NCBI RefSeq assembly: GCF_019710575.1
Contig: NZ_JAHWFK010000007.1
Span: forward strand, 1 to 64,000
DNA: 64,000 nt
Source of the DNA: Paractinoplanes polyasparticus
GTDB taxonomy: Bacteria > Actinomycetota > Actinomycetes > Mycobacteriales > Micromonosporaceae
Reading direction: 5' to 3'
The notes beneath the pieces were generated by a model. That model was given only the letters and a program-made list of their open reading frames with translations. It made no database searches and was not told the DNA's origin. The translations under genes and the position numbers were made by a program. Shown one piece after another: positions 44,735 through 52,555 of this stretch. Numbering within the stretch: the stretch's first letter is position 1; each line of letters begins with the position of its first letter.

Positions 44735-45564
44735 CGCACCATCATCGTGCAGGCATCGGTGGTGTCGAGCACCAGATCGGCGGCGATGTCGATGGCCAGC
44801 CGCAACCGCAGCGGGTCGCCTTCGACCGCGGCGAAGGCCTGATCGACCCGCTCGGCGAAACGCTCGGGGGCGCCGGGCAGGGCCGCGGTGGCGGCCACGG
44901 CGCCCTTCTCGTTGATCAGCCAGCGGCCGGCCGCGCCGTGCAGGGCGTGCGCACACACGCCGACCAGCCGGAACAGGCAGCCGGCGACGAAGGCGGTGTC
45001 GGTGCGCGGCAGGCCCTTGCGCGCGATCGCGACCAGGAAGTCGGCTTCCCACAGGCCGGCGACCAGGGCCTGGGACAACGCCGGCGGGTAGGGCTGCAGA
45101 CTGCTCCGCAGGCGGGCCAGCTCGCCGGTCGGGTCACTCAGGATCCGGCCCAGGGCCAATTCCCCGGCGTACGCGTGATCGGCGAACCCGAGCGGGTGGC
45201 CACCCTGCTGGTGGAAGGCGTAGCGGCCCAGCTCGACGTCGGCGCACACCCCGCGTACGCGGTCGAGGTCGCGATAGATGAAGTCGAGCGCGCCGCCGTC
45301 GACCTCGAGCCAGCCGCCGCCGTCGACCCACGGACCCCAGCCACCGGGCTCGGTGACACGGGCCGAGGCCCCGGACAGGGACCGGGCGACCGCTCCGAGG
45401 CGGTCGACGTCGAGCGGGGCGCGGTAATAGATGCCCAGGTCGGTGTCGGACTCCGGGGTGTGCGTGCCGCGGGCCCGGCTGCCGCCCAGCACGACGCCGA
45501 CCACGCCGGGGACGCGGGCGACCTCAGCGGCGATCTCGGCCAGCCGCGTGTCGCTCAGGATCAT
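44731..45564 (-). CDS. Nucleotidyltransferase-domain protein
   Basis: 277 residues. The N-terminal polymerase-beta-like site is GVVLGGSRARGTHTPESDTDLGIYY (GS...DxD near residues 28-43), followed by the third Asp in ALDFIYRD. The C-terminal 150 residues are helical and could be a substrate domain (ALVAGLWEADFLVAIARKGL...GRWLINEKGAV). This resembles aminoglycoside-type or DUF4037-like nucleotidyltransferases. The physiological acceptor is unknown. It overlaps both neighbours by 4 bp. Confidence 0.83.
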   Translation of the reverse strand: MILSDTRLAEIAAEVARVPGVVGVVLGGSRARGTHTPESDTDLGIYYRAPLDVDRLGAVARSLSGASARVTEPGGWGPWVDGGGWLEVDGGALDFIYRDLDRVRGVCADVELGRYAFHQQGGHPLGFADHAYAGELALGRILSDPTGELARLRSSLQPYPPALSQALVAGLWEADFLVAIARKGLPRTDTAFVAGCLFRLVGVCAHALHGAAGRWLINEKGAVAATAALPGAPERFAERVDQAFAAVEGDPLRLRLAIDIAADLVLDTTDACTMMVR

Positions 45565-46295
45565 CGGCGTGCCTCGATAAGGACGCGGGTGGCGTGGGAC
45601 ACGAACATGCCCTTCACGGTGATCTCGTCATGGACGGCTCGCAACTGGGCGCGGTACTTCCCGATCGTGAAATCGGGCACGGTCCACACGACTTTCCGCA
45701 GGAAATGCGCCACCGCGGCGATGTCGTAGAACTCGGAGCGCAGGCGCTCACCGCGTACGCGCAGGACCTCGAAACCGGCGGCCACCGCGGCCGCCGCGAT
45801 CTGCTCGGGGTGCTGGTGGGCCGGCGGCGGCAGCGGCCCCATCATGGCCTCGGAGAGCTCGCGATTGCTGCCGGCGCCGATCTGCTGGGACAGGAAGGTG
45901 CCACCGTCCCGGAGCACGCGCGCGATCCCGGCCCAGTCCGTGGTGACCGGGTGGCGGCTCACCACCAGGTCGAACGAGCCGTCGCGGAACGGCAGCCCGT
46001 CGGTCGCGACCAGCTGCGGAATCCTGGTCTTGGCCACCGGGATGTTCGGCGGCCAGGCCTCGGTGGCGACGCGTTGCCCGGCGGTGCCGGCTTTCGCCAT
46101 GGCGTACGCGAAGACCTCGCCGCCCCCGGTCTGCAGGTCGAGCGCGGCCGCGGCCGCGGTGAGCCGCTCGGCGACCAGGTCGGCGTACCCCCACGAGGGC
46201 CGCTGCTCGGTCGCGCGGCCCTCGAACCACGAGAAGTCCCAGCCCGCGAGCGGAACGGCCGCGGCCTCGTCGAGCAGGGCGTCGAAGTCCTTCAC
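45561..46295 (-). CDS. Class I SAM-dependent methyltransferase
   Basis: 244 residues. A SAM motif I-like LDLQTGGGEVFAYAM lies near residue 50, motif II-like LVATDGLPFRDGSFDLVVSRHPV near 95, and RVLRDGGTFLSQQIGAGS afterwards. The N-terminal WDFSWFEGRATEQRPSWGYADLVAERL is typical of a frequent actinobacterial subgroup with uncharacterised substrates. GTG 46295 overlaps the stop of the G5 gene by 4 bp, and its own stop overlaps the next ATG. Confidence 0.86.
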   Translation of the reverse strand: MKDFDALLDEAAAVPLAGWDFSWFEGRATEQRPSWGYADLVAERLTAAAAALDLQTGGGEVFAYAMAKAGTAGQRVATEAWPPNIPVAKTRIPQLVATDGLPFRDGSFDLVVSRHPVTTDWAGIARVLRDGGTFLSQQIGAGSNRELSEAMMGPLPPPAHQHPEQIAAAAVAAGFEVLRVRGERLRSEFYDIAAVAHFLRKVVWTVPDFTIGKYRAQLRAVHDEITVKGMFVSHATRVLIEARR

Positions 46296-47197
46296 TGCGG
46301 CAGTGTGGGGATCTCCGGCTTGGCGGCGCAATCCATTTGCGGCGGCTCGCCACCCAGCGCGTCCGGGTCGAGCAGCTCGATGTCCTGGTCGAGCACGGTC
46401 AGCTCGTTCTGGTCGTCCGGGCAGTACGCCTTGGCCTGGCGACCCAGCGGCACGCAGAGATCGAGCTTGCGACGGCACTCCCGGTCGCGGCCGCCGTGCG
46501 GACGGCCGAAGCCGCGGCGCGAGCCGAAGGTGATCACACGATCCTGGGGCTCGCGGGTGACGGTGATGTCCATCAGCTTGCGGTCGGTCTCCTGGCCGTC
46601 GGTCAGGGTCACCAGGTAGCGCAGCGCCTCCTCGCCGGGCACGCCGGCCGCAGTGACCTTGCGGGTGCCGCGCGGCAACGACGGGTCGCGGACGAAACGG
46701 GTCTGGAAGGGCACCTCGCGCTTCTCGACGTCGGTGCGGGTGGTGATCGACGGCTGCGCCGGGGCGGCGCTGACCGGCGCCTGCGGCTGGTCCGGCTGGG
46801 TGCGTACGGGGGCCTGGGCCGCGGCGGTCCTGGGCGGGGCCTCGGCCGCGCGGCGTGGCTCGCGCGGGCCTGTCCGGTCGGCCTGATCGGTCGTACGGGA
46901 AAGGGTTGCCGCCGGGTCGAGGCCGGGCTTGGCCGGAACGTACGGGGGCGGCGTGGGCGCCTGAAGTTCGGCATCGGCCTGTGGGGCAGCGGCCTGGCCG
47001 ACAGCGGTGACGATGCGCGGCGCGTCGGGGCCGTCTTTGGTCAGCACGGCGACGCCGCCCACGGCCGCGCCGATCACCATGAGCAACGCACTGGTGCCGG
47101 CCGTCATCCTTACGCCGAAAGGCAGCCGGGCCCACCAAGACTTTCGTGGCATTTCGAGCAATTGCTGCAATGAGTCACTAGTTGTCTGGTTTTGCAC
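46292..47197 (-). CDS. G5-domain membrane-anchored protein
   Basis: 301 residues. One N-terminal membrane helix (MTAGTSALLMVIGAAVGGVAVL, residues about 31-52) is followed by a Pro/Ala-rich linker of about 100 residues. A G5 domain comes next: RTDVEKREVPFQTRFVRDPSLPRGTRKVTAAGVPGEEALRYLVTLTDGQETDRKLM. The C-terminal 60 residues have four cysteines (DRECRRKLDLCVPL, AYCPDDQN, MDCAAKPE), likely two disulfides. G5 domains bind cell-wall polymers or N-acetylglucosamine. The start is uncertain: GTG 47197, or the ATG at 47152. Confidence 0.8.
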   Translation of the reverse strand: MQNQTTSDSLQQLLEMPRKSWWARLPFGVRMTAGTSALLMVIGAAVGGVAVLTKDGPDAPRIVTAVGQAAAPQADAELQAPTPPPYVPAKPGLDPAATLSRTTDQADRTGPREPRRAAEAPPRTAAAQAPVRTQPDQPQAPVSAAPAQPSITTRTDVEKREVPFQTRFVRDPSLPRGTRKVTAAGVPGEEALRYLVTLTDGQETDRKLMDITVTREPQDRVITFGSRRGFGRPHGGRDRECRRKLDLCVPLGRQAKAYCPDDQNELTVLDQDIELLDPDALGGEPPQMDCAAKPEIPTLPQ

Positions 47198-47214
47198 CCA
47201 TGCATTGTGCGGCG

Positions 47215-47246
47215 CGAGGCCCCGGACGCAAGCATCCGAGGCCTCG
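47215..47246. terminator. Terminator-like hairpin
   Basis: CGAGGCCCCGGA (47215-47226) and TCCGAGGCCTCG (47235-47246) pair at all but one position, with an 8-nt loop. It lies between the FMN reductase stop and the G5 gene. The run of T (47252-47256) is on the plus-strand side, although the adjacent genes read leftwards. Confidence 0.6.
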
Positions 47247-47270
47247 TGGCGTTTTTGATCTCTTGTCTGC

Positions 47271-47834
47271 TCAGGCGGCGTTGCGAACCGTCTCGAGAGC
47301 CTTGCTCCAGGTCACGGTCTGGTCGAGGACCAGGCTGAGGGCCTGCTCCTGACGCTCGCTCGGCAGGAACTTGCTGTAGTTCTCGAAGTCGGTCGCGAGC
47401 GACAGCAGAACCTGCGCGCGCACGTCGGCCAGCATGAGCTCGCCGGCGATCAGGCGCAGGTGCTCGACCGCGCGGGCGCCACCGACCGAGCCGTAGCCGA
47501 CGAAGCCGGCGGCCTTGTTGTTCCACTCCTTGAAGAGGAAGTCGATCGCGTTCTTCAGGGCGCCCGACGTCGAGTGGTTGTACTCCGGGGTCACGAAGAT
47601 GAAGCCGTCGAAGGAGTCGATCTTCTTGGCCCACTCGATGGTGTGCGGCTGGCTGTACTGGCCCATCGACGGCGGGATCGCCTCGTCGAGGTGGGGCAGG
47701 TTGTAGTCGAGAAGGTCGACGAGCTCGAACTCGGCGTCGGTGCGCTTGGCGGCGACGTCGTAGACCCACTTGGCCACGGCTTCACCGTTGCGGCCGGGGC
47801 GGGTGCTGCCGAGGATAATGCCGATCTTGGTCAT
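47271..47834 (-). CDS. NADPH-dependent FMN reductase
   Basis: 187 residues, flavodoxin-like. The FMN phosphate loop is ILGSTRPGRNGEAVAKW near residue 7, and the signature FIFVTPEYNHSTSGALKNAIDFL near residue 78 is shared with chromate, quinone and azo reductases. It probably performs two-electron reductions of quinones or xenobiotics. It is divergent from a MarR regulator 99 bp away, with a TTGCT-N6-AGCAA palindrome between them. Confidence 0.92.
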   Translation of the reverse strand: MTKIGIILGSTRPGRNGEAVAKWVYDVAAKRTDAEFELVDLLDYNLPHLDEAIPPSMGQYSQPHTIEWAKKIDSFDGFIFVTPEYNHSTSGALKNAIDFLFKEWNNKAAGFVGYGSVGGARAVEHLRLIAGELMLADVRAQVLLSLATDFENYSKFLPSERQEQALSLVLDQTVTWSKALETVRNAA

Positions 47835-47884
47835 CGCTGTTTTTCCCTTGCCTGGCGTTGGTCGGTGTGTCCTCGCGCTCTAAC

Positions 47885-47900
47885 TTGCTGCGTCAAGCAA
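47885..47900. promoter_or_regulatory. MarR-type palindrome between FMN reductase and regulator
   Basis: TTGCT-GCGTCA-AGCAA, 5-bp arms. It lies 51 bp before the reductase start and 33 bp before the regulator start, so a dimeric MarR protein could control both directions from it. Confidence 0.45.
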
Positions 47901-47933
47901 CTATTCCTGCAATCGCGGCTTACGATCAACGTC

Positions 47934-48422
47934 ATGTCCGCCACATCACCCGATCCGGTACTGCCACCGGGTCTCACCGCCCTCTCCGCTGAGGAAGAGA
48001 CGGTCATGCGGGCGCTCGGCCGGCTCCTGCTCGTGCTACCTCGGGCCATGAACGCCGACCTCGAGGCCGAGCAGCGCATGACGGCGAGCGAGTACAACGT
48101 GCTGCGCCACCTCTCCGAGGACCCGAACCACCGGATGCGCATGAGCGAGCTGGCCCAGTCGTGTGACATGTCCCTCAGTGGCATGACCCGCCTGGCCGCC
48201 AAACTGGAATCGCAGGGCTACCTGAACCGGGTCAAGTGCGACGAGGACGCCCGGGGCTGGAACGCCGTCCTGACCGACGAGGGACTGGCCCGCCTGCGCG
48301 AGGCCTGGCCCACCCACCTGGCCAGCGTCCGCCGTCACATCTTCGACCACCTCGACGGCCTCGACCTCGACGATCTGGCCGCCGCCCTGAACAAGATGGC
48401 CACCGATGCGGACCTGCGATGA
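47934..48422 (+). CDS. MarR-family regulator
   Basis: 162 residues. The winged helix reads MTASEYNVLRHLSEDPNHRMRMSELAQSCDMSLSGMTRLAAKLESQGYLNRVKCDEDARGWNAVLTDEGLARL, with the DxR wing (DEDARGW). Divergent from the FMN reductase, its probable target. TACGAT at 47921-47926 lies 7 nt before ATG 47934, which suggests a leaderless start. It overlaps the downstream acetyltransferase by 4 bp (ATGA). The N-terminal extension of an open frame back to 47460 is antisense to the reductase and not real. Confidence 0.9.
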   Translation: MSATSPDPVLPPGLTALSAEEETVMRALGRLLLVLPRAMNADLEAEQRMTASEYNVLRHLSEDPNHRMRMSELAQSCDMSLSGMTRLAAKLESQGYLNRVKCDEDARGWNAVLTDEGLARLREAWPTHLASVRRHIFDHLDGLDLDDLAAALNKMATDADLR

Positions 48423-48871
48423 CGACCATTGAGGAACGGCCCTGGGACGATCCGGCCGGCGCCGCCCTGCGAAAGGCCCAGCGGGCCGAACTCGACGAGC
48501 GCTACGGCAGCGACGACCACGAGCCCGGCACAGCGCCGACCGCCGCCGACATCGACCTGTTCCTGGTCGCCTCGGTCCCCGACGGCACGCCCGTCGCCTG
48601 CGGCGCCCTCCGCCGCCTGACCGGGACAAGCGCCGAGATCAAGCGCATGTACGTCGTCCCCACCAGCCGCGGCAGCGGCGTGGCCACGGCCGTGCTGCGC
48701 GCCCTGGAAGCGGCTGCAGTCAGCCGCGGCTGGACGACTCTGCGCCTCGAAACCGGCACGGAACAGCCCGAGGCGATCCGCTTCTACGAACGCGAGGGCT
48801 ACACCGAGATCCCGCTCTTCGGGCCGTACGCGGGCTCCGAGATCTCCCGCTGCTACGAACGGACGCTCTAG
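48419..48871 (+). CDS. GNAT family N-acetyltransferase
   Basis: 150 residues. Acetyl-CoA motif A is AEIKRMYVVPTSRGSGVATAVLRALEAAA (RxxGxG/A near 82), and motif B is LRLETGTEQPEAIRFYEREGYTEIPLFGPY. These match small-molecule GNAT acetyltransferases. Translationally coupled to the MarR gene, so it may be co-regulated with the FMN reductase. The acceptor is unknown. Confidence 0.9.
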   Translation: MTTIEERPWDDPAGAALRKAQRAELDERYGSDDHEPGTAPTAADIDLFLVASVPDGTPVACGALRRLTGTSAEIKRMYVVPTSRGSGVATAVLRALEAAAVSRGWTTLRLETGTEQPEAIRFYEREGYTEIPLFGPYAGSEISRCYERTL

Positions 48872-48887
48872 TTGGTGCCCGCCGGCC

Positions 48888-49217
48888 TCACACCGCCACG
48901 AGTCGGACGCGATCGCCACAGAGCTTGACCATGTCGTCGATGTCGGAGGTCAACATGACCACAGGGCGATGCTGACGCAACGCAGCCTCGGCGACCGCCG
49001 CGTCGATCGCGTATTTGTGCCCGTGCAAGCCGACAATCGCCGGCAGCCTCGACGCGGCCCTGGCCTCCTCATCGCCCACCGGGATCACGCGTAGCCCGGA
49101 CAGCAGCCGGCTCAGGCGAGACTGGTTCGTGCGGGCGTGAACGGCCTCGATGATGGTGAGTGCGCTGATCACGACTTCCGTGCCGCGCGAACGCCCCTCG
49201 GCCAGCACAGCCACCAC
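48888..49217 (-). pseudogene. PIN-domain (VapC-like) toxin lacking its N-terminus
   Basis: 109 residues corresponding to a PIN domain without the first strand. EVVISALTIIEAVHARTNQSRLSRLLSGLRVIPVGDEEARAASRL and KYAIDAAVAEAALRQHRPVVMLTSDIDDMVKLCGDRVRLV carry the later acidic residues (Glu, Asp, Asp). The first catalytic Asp, normally in an N-terminal VxDxSA motif, is missing. An in-frame TAG lies five codons upstream of GTG 49217, so no longer product is possible. No antitoxin gene is next to it. Probably inactive. Confidence 0.6.
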
Positions 49218-49250
49218 CTGCCCACGTTCCTACCCTGGGAGACTGGGCGG

Positions 49251-49802
49251 ATGCGTCCCCGGCCCGGCGAAGTGCTGCACTTCAGCGAAGACCCGACGAT
49301 CGCCCGCTTCGTGCCGCACGTCGCGCCCACGTCGCGGGAGGCGGAGGCGTACGTGTGGGCGGTCGGGCACGACCGGGCGCCCGACTACTGGTTCCCGCGT
49401 CAGTGCCCGCGGGCGATGGCGTGGGTGGTCGACGGGACGTCCGATGTGGATCGCGAGCGCATCGTCGGGGCCGGTAGCGGGGTGCGGGTGCATGCCATCG
49501 AGTACGGGTGGCTGGAAGCGTTGCGTACGACCAGGGTCTACGCCTACCGGCTCCCGGCGGGGCCGTTCCAGCCGATCGCCGCGCCGGGGTCCGAGCCGCA
49601 CGCCATGGTCGCCACCGAGCCGGTCGAGCCGCTGGGCCCGGCCGTCCCCGTGGGGGACCTGATCGCGTGCCATGCCGAGGCCGGCATCCAGTTGCGCGTT
49701 CTCGACAACCTGTGGCCCTTCTGGGATCAGGTTGTCGAGAGCACGCTCGGCTTCAGCGGCATCCGCCTGCGCAACGCTAGGCCGCGGCCAGCAGTGCAGT
49801 GA
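49251..49802 (+). CDS. DUF6886-type hypothetical protein
   Basis: 183 residues beginning MRPRPGEVLHFSEDPTIARFVPHVAPTS, then AYVWAVGHDRAPDYWFPRQCPRAMAW and YGWLEALRTTRVYAYRLPAGPF. Actinobacterial proteins with this beginning belong to the uncharacterised DUF6886 family; I give the name from memory. A purine-rich stretch (GGGAG) precedes ATG 49251. The 3' end overlaps the convergent TetR gene by 26 bp. No function is suggested by the neighbours. Confidence 0.7.
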   Translation: MRPRPGEVLHFSEDPTIARFVPHVAPTSREAEAYVWAVGHDRAPDYWFPRQCPRAMAWVVDGTSDVDRERIVGAGSGVRVHAIEYGWLEALRTTRVYAYRLPAGPFQPIAAPGSEPHAMVATEPVEPLGPAVPVGDLIACHAEAGIQLRVLDNLWPFWDQVVESTLGFSGIRLRNARPRPAVQ

Positions 49803-50361
49803 TCGTCCGGGACAGCCGCGCCCGGGCCGCGATGACCGACAGGTCCATGTTCTCGCGCCACGTCGACCAGGTGGGCCACATGCTGACCGCGGTCAACGCG
49901 TCGAGCAGTTCCTCGTTGCCGTCCAGCTCGGCCGCGAAGAGGGCGGCGAGCTCGTCCCGTACGCGCTGCACATGCATCCGCCGGTAGCGGCGCAGCGTCT
50001 CGCTGAACGGCTCCTTGATCGCCGCCGCCTTGGCCGTCGGGCCGATCTGCTCCAGCAGGCGGGCCCGCTGGCGGCAGTAGGCCTCGATGCGCTCGGCCAG
50101 CGGCAGCTCGGGCGAGATCGGCCGGTGCGAGGAGTCCCGCAGCTCGAGGACCCGCTTGCCGCTCGCGGTGAACAGGGCCTCCATGTCGGCGAAGTGGCTC
50201 CACAGCGCGCGCAGCGAGACGCCCGCCGTCTTGGCGATGCGGTCGGCGGTCGGGCGCAGGTCACCCTCGCCGATGAGCCGGAGGTGCGCGTCGACGATGG
50301 CGTTGCGGGTGCGCTCGGACCGGGCGGTGCGCCCGTCGACGCGCTGCTGGGCCGGGCTCAC
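49777..50361 (-). CDS. TetR-family regulator closing the Liv/ACAD operon
   Basis: 194 residues. Helix-turn-helix: RTRNAIVDAHLRLIGEGDLRPTADRIAKTAGVSLRALWSHFADMEALF. The C-terminal domain is helical (ERIEAYCRQRARLLEQIGPTAKAAAIKEPFSETLRRYRRMHVQRV). GTG 50361 overlaps the acyl-CoA dehydrogenase stop by 4 bp. As the last gene of the leftward operon starting at 58808 it is the best candidate to bind the palindrome over the operon promoter at 58907-58923. Confidence 0.88.
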   Translation of the reverse strand: MSPAQQRVDGRTARSERTRNAIVDAHLRLIGEGDLRPTADRIAKTAGVSLRALWSHFADMEALFTASGKRVLELRDSSHRPISPELPLAERIEAYCRQRARLLEQIGPTAKAAAIKEPFSETLRRYRRMHVQRVRDELAALFAAELDGNEELLDALTAVSMWPTWSTWRENMDLSVIAARARLSRTITALLAAA

Positions 50362-51560
50362 GAGGCGGCGCTCCGGTGGCGGCTCAACTCCCGCCGGGCC
50401 AGCGAGCGCTTGTGCACCTCGTCCGGTCCGTCGGCGAGGCGGAGCGTACGGGCCGCCGCCCACAACCCCGCGAGCGGCGTGTCCTGCCCGACGCCGGCCG
50501 CGCCGTGGGTCTGGATGGCCTTGTCGACGATCCACTCGACGGTGGCCGGCACGATGATTTTGATGGCCTGGATCTCGGTGTGGGCGCCCTTGTTGCCGAC
50601 CGTGTCCATCAGCCAGGCCGCCTTGAGCACCAGCAGCCGGGCCTGTTCGATCCGTACCCGCGATTCGGCGATCCAGTCCTGCACGACACCCTGCTCGGCC
50701 AGCGGCTTGCCGAACGGCGTGCGGCTGAGCGCCCGGGTGCACATCAGTTCCAGCGCGCGCTCGGCCATCCCGATCAGCCGCATGCAGTGGTGGATGCGAC
50801 CCGGCCCGAGGCGCGCCTGCGAGATGGCGAAGCCGCCGCCCTCCTCGCCGATCAGGTTCGACACCGGCACCCGGGCGCCCTCGAAGAGCACCTCGGCATG
50901 GCCGCCGTGGTCGCCGTCGGTGTAGCCGAAGACCGTCATCCCGCGCTTCACGGTCACGCCGGGCGTGTCCCGCGGGACCAGCACCATGCTCTGCTGGACG
51001 TGCCGCGCGGCCGACGGGTCGGTCTTGCCCATCACGATGAAGATGCGGCAGTTCGGGTTCATCGCGCCGGTGATGTAGAACTTGCGGCCCGTGATGACGT
51101 AGTCGTCTCCGTCGCGCTCGATGCGGGTGCCGATGTTCGTGGCGTCGGACGAGGCGACCTGCGGCTCGGTCATCGCGAAGGCCGAGCGGATGGTCCCGTC
51201 GAGCAACGGCTGCAACCACTGTTGTTTCTGTTCCTCGGTGCCGAACTCGGCCAGCACCTCCATGTTGCCCGTGTCGGGCGCGGCGCAGTTCAGCGCGGGC
51301 GGAGCGATGTGCGGGCTGCGGCCGGTGATCTCGGCCAGCGGCGCGTACTGCAGATTGCTCAGGCCGGCGCCGTGCGCACCGGGCAGGAAGAGGTTCCACA
51401 GGCCGGCCAGGCGTGCCTGGGCCTGGAGCCGCGCCACGATGGGTGGCGGTTCCCAGCCCTCGCTGTGGAACCCGGCCTCGGCCGGATAGACGTGTTCGTC
51501 CATGAAGGACAGGAGCCGCTTGCGGTAGTCCTCGGTCCGCTCGTCGAAGCCGAAGTCCAT
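50358..51560 (-). CDS. ACAD10/11-like acyl-CoA dehydrogenase
   Basis: 400 residues. FAD/substrate motifs AFAMTEPQVASSDATNIG near residue 126 and ITGRKFYITGAMNPNCRIFIVMGKT; C-terminal RTPFGKPLAEQGVVQDWIAESRVRIEQARLLVLKAAWLMD and IQTHGAAGVGQDTPLAGLWAAARTLRLADGPDEVHKRSLARREL. The usual catalytic YEGT Glu is replaced by ADGPDEVH, as I recall for the ACAD10/11 group, which acts with an APH-like kinase on 4-hydroxyacyl-CoAs. That kinase gene is directly upstream (ATG sharing a base with its stop). GAGGGA precedes ATG 51560. Confidence 0.88.
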   Translation of the reverse strand: MDFGFDERTEDYRKRLLSFMDEHVYPAEAGFHSEGWEPPPIVARLQAQARLAGLWNLFLPGAHGAGLSNLQYAPLAEITGRSPHIAPPALNCAAPDTGNMEVLAEFGTEEQKQQWLQPLLDGTIRSAFAMTEPQVASSDATNIGTRIERDGDDYVITGRKFYITGAMNPNCRIFIVMGKTDPSAARHVQQSMVLVPRDTPGVTVKRGMTVFGYTDGDHGGHAEVLFEGARVPVSNLIGEEGGGFAISQARLGPGRIHHCMRLIGMAERALELMCTRALSRTPFGKPLAEQGVVQDWIAESRVRIEQARLLVLKAAWLMDTVGNKGAHTEIQAIKIIVPATVEWIVDKAIQTHGAAGVGQDTPLAGLWAAARTLRLADGPDEVHKRSLARRELSRHRSAAS

Positions 51561-52555
51561 CAGTGTCCCTCCAGCGCCTCGTGACCGCGCATGACCAGGG
51601 GGCCGACCATCTGACCGATCGTCTCGAAGCCGTCGCCGACGGTCTGCCCCTGAACGTATCGATAGTGCACGCCCTCGAGAATGACGGCGAGCTTGAATGC
51701 GGCGAATCCCACGTACCAGTGCAGATCGCTGACGTCGCGCCGGCTGCGTTCGGCGTAGCGCGCGCTCAGCTCGGCCAGGCTCGGATGCCCGGGCACCCGC
51801 AGCGGCGCGGACGGCCGTCCACCGGCGCCGGGACTGAGCGGAAGGTCGGCGTAGACGAGCATCAGGGCGACGTCGCTGAGCGGGTCGCCCAGCGTCGACA
51901 TCTCCCAGTCGAGCACGGCGTTGACCTGCAACTCGTCGCCGATCAGCACGTTGTCGAGGCGGAAGTCGCCGTGCACCACGGCGCCCGGTCCGCCGGCCGG
52001 GATGTCGACCGCCAGCCGGGCGTGCAGCTCGTCGATCCCGGCCACGTCGCGGCTGCGGGACGCGTCGAGCTGCTTCTTCCACCGGCTGACCTGGCGCTGG
52101 TTGAACCCTTCGGGGCGGCCGAAGCCGTCCAGCCCGATCGCCGCCGGGTCGAGGGCGTGCAGGTCGGCCAAGGTGTCCACGAGCGACAGACCAAGCGTCC
52201 GCATCGCTTCCGGGCCGAGCGCCTCGAGCTGGGCCACGTCCCGGTAGATGGTGCCGTCGACATGTTCCATCAAATAGAACGGGGCGCCGATGACCTCGGT
52301 GTCGGTGCAGAGCAGCACCGGGCGCGGGGCGGGGAACCCGGCCTTCGACAACGCCTCGAGCACCCGGTGCTCGCGGGTCATGTCGTGCGCCGTGGGCAGC
52401 ACGTGACCGAGCGGCGGGCGGCGCAGCACCCAGCGCTGCTCGCCGTCGGTCACGGCGTACGTCAGGTTCGACCGGCCGCCGGCGAACATGCGGCCCGTCA
52501 GCTCCCGCGGGCTGCCGAGGTACGCCTGGAGACGTTCGAGGTCGAGTCCCCTCAT
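51560..52555 (-). CDS. APH-like phosphotransferase of the ACAD10/11-associated type
   Basis: 331 residues, aminoglycoside-phosphotransferase/choline-kinase fold. N-lobe Gly-rich GGRSNLTYAV and RWVLRRPP (Lys position occupied by Arg here). Catalytic loop VVHGDFRLDNVLIGD (near 190), metal motif AVLDWEMSTLGDPLSDVALMLVY. In ACAD10/11 of animals and in bacterial LvaA such kinases phosphorylate a 4-hydroxyacyl-CoA before the dehydrogenase eliminates phosphate. FadE36 of M. tuberculosis belongs to the same group. It overlaps the upstream SDR by 4 bp. Confidence 0.87.
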   Translation of the reverse strand: MRGLDLERLQAYLGSPRELTGRMFAGGRSNLTYAVTDGEQRWVLRRPPLGHVLPTAHDMTREHRVLEALSKAGFPAPRPVLLCTDTEVIGAPFYLMEHVDGTIYRDVAQLEALGPEAMRTLGLSLVDTLADLHALDPAAIGLDGFGRPEGFNQRQVSRWKKQLDASRSRDVAGIDELHARLAVDIPAGGPGAVVHGDFRLDNVLIGDELQVNAVLDWEMSTLGDPLSDVALMLVYADLPLSPGAGGRPSAPLRVPGHPSLAELSARYAERSRRDVSDLHWYVGFAAFKLAVILEGVHYRYVQGQTVGDGFETIGQMVGPLVMRGHEALEGH

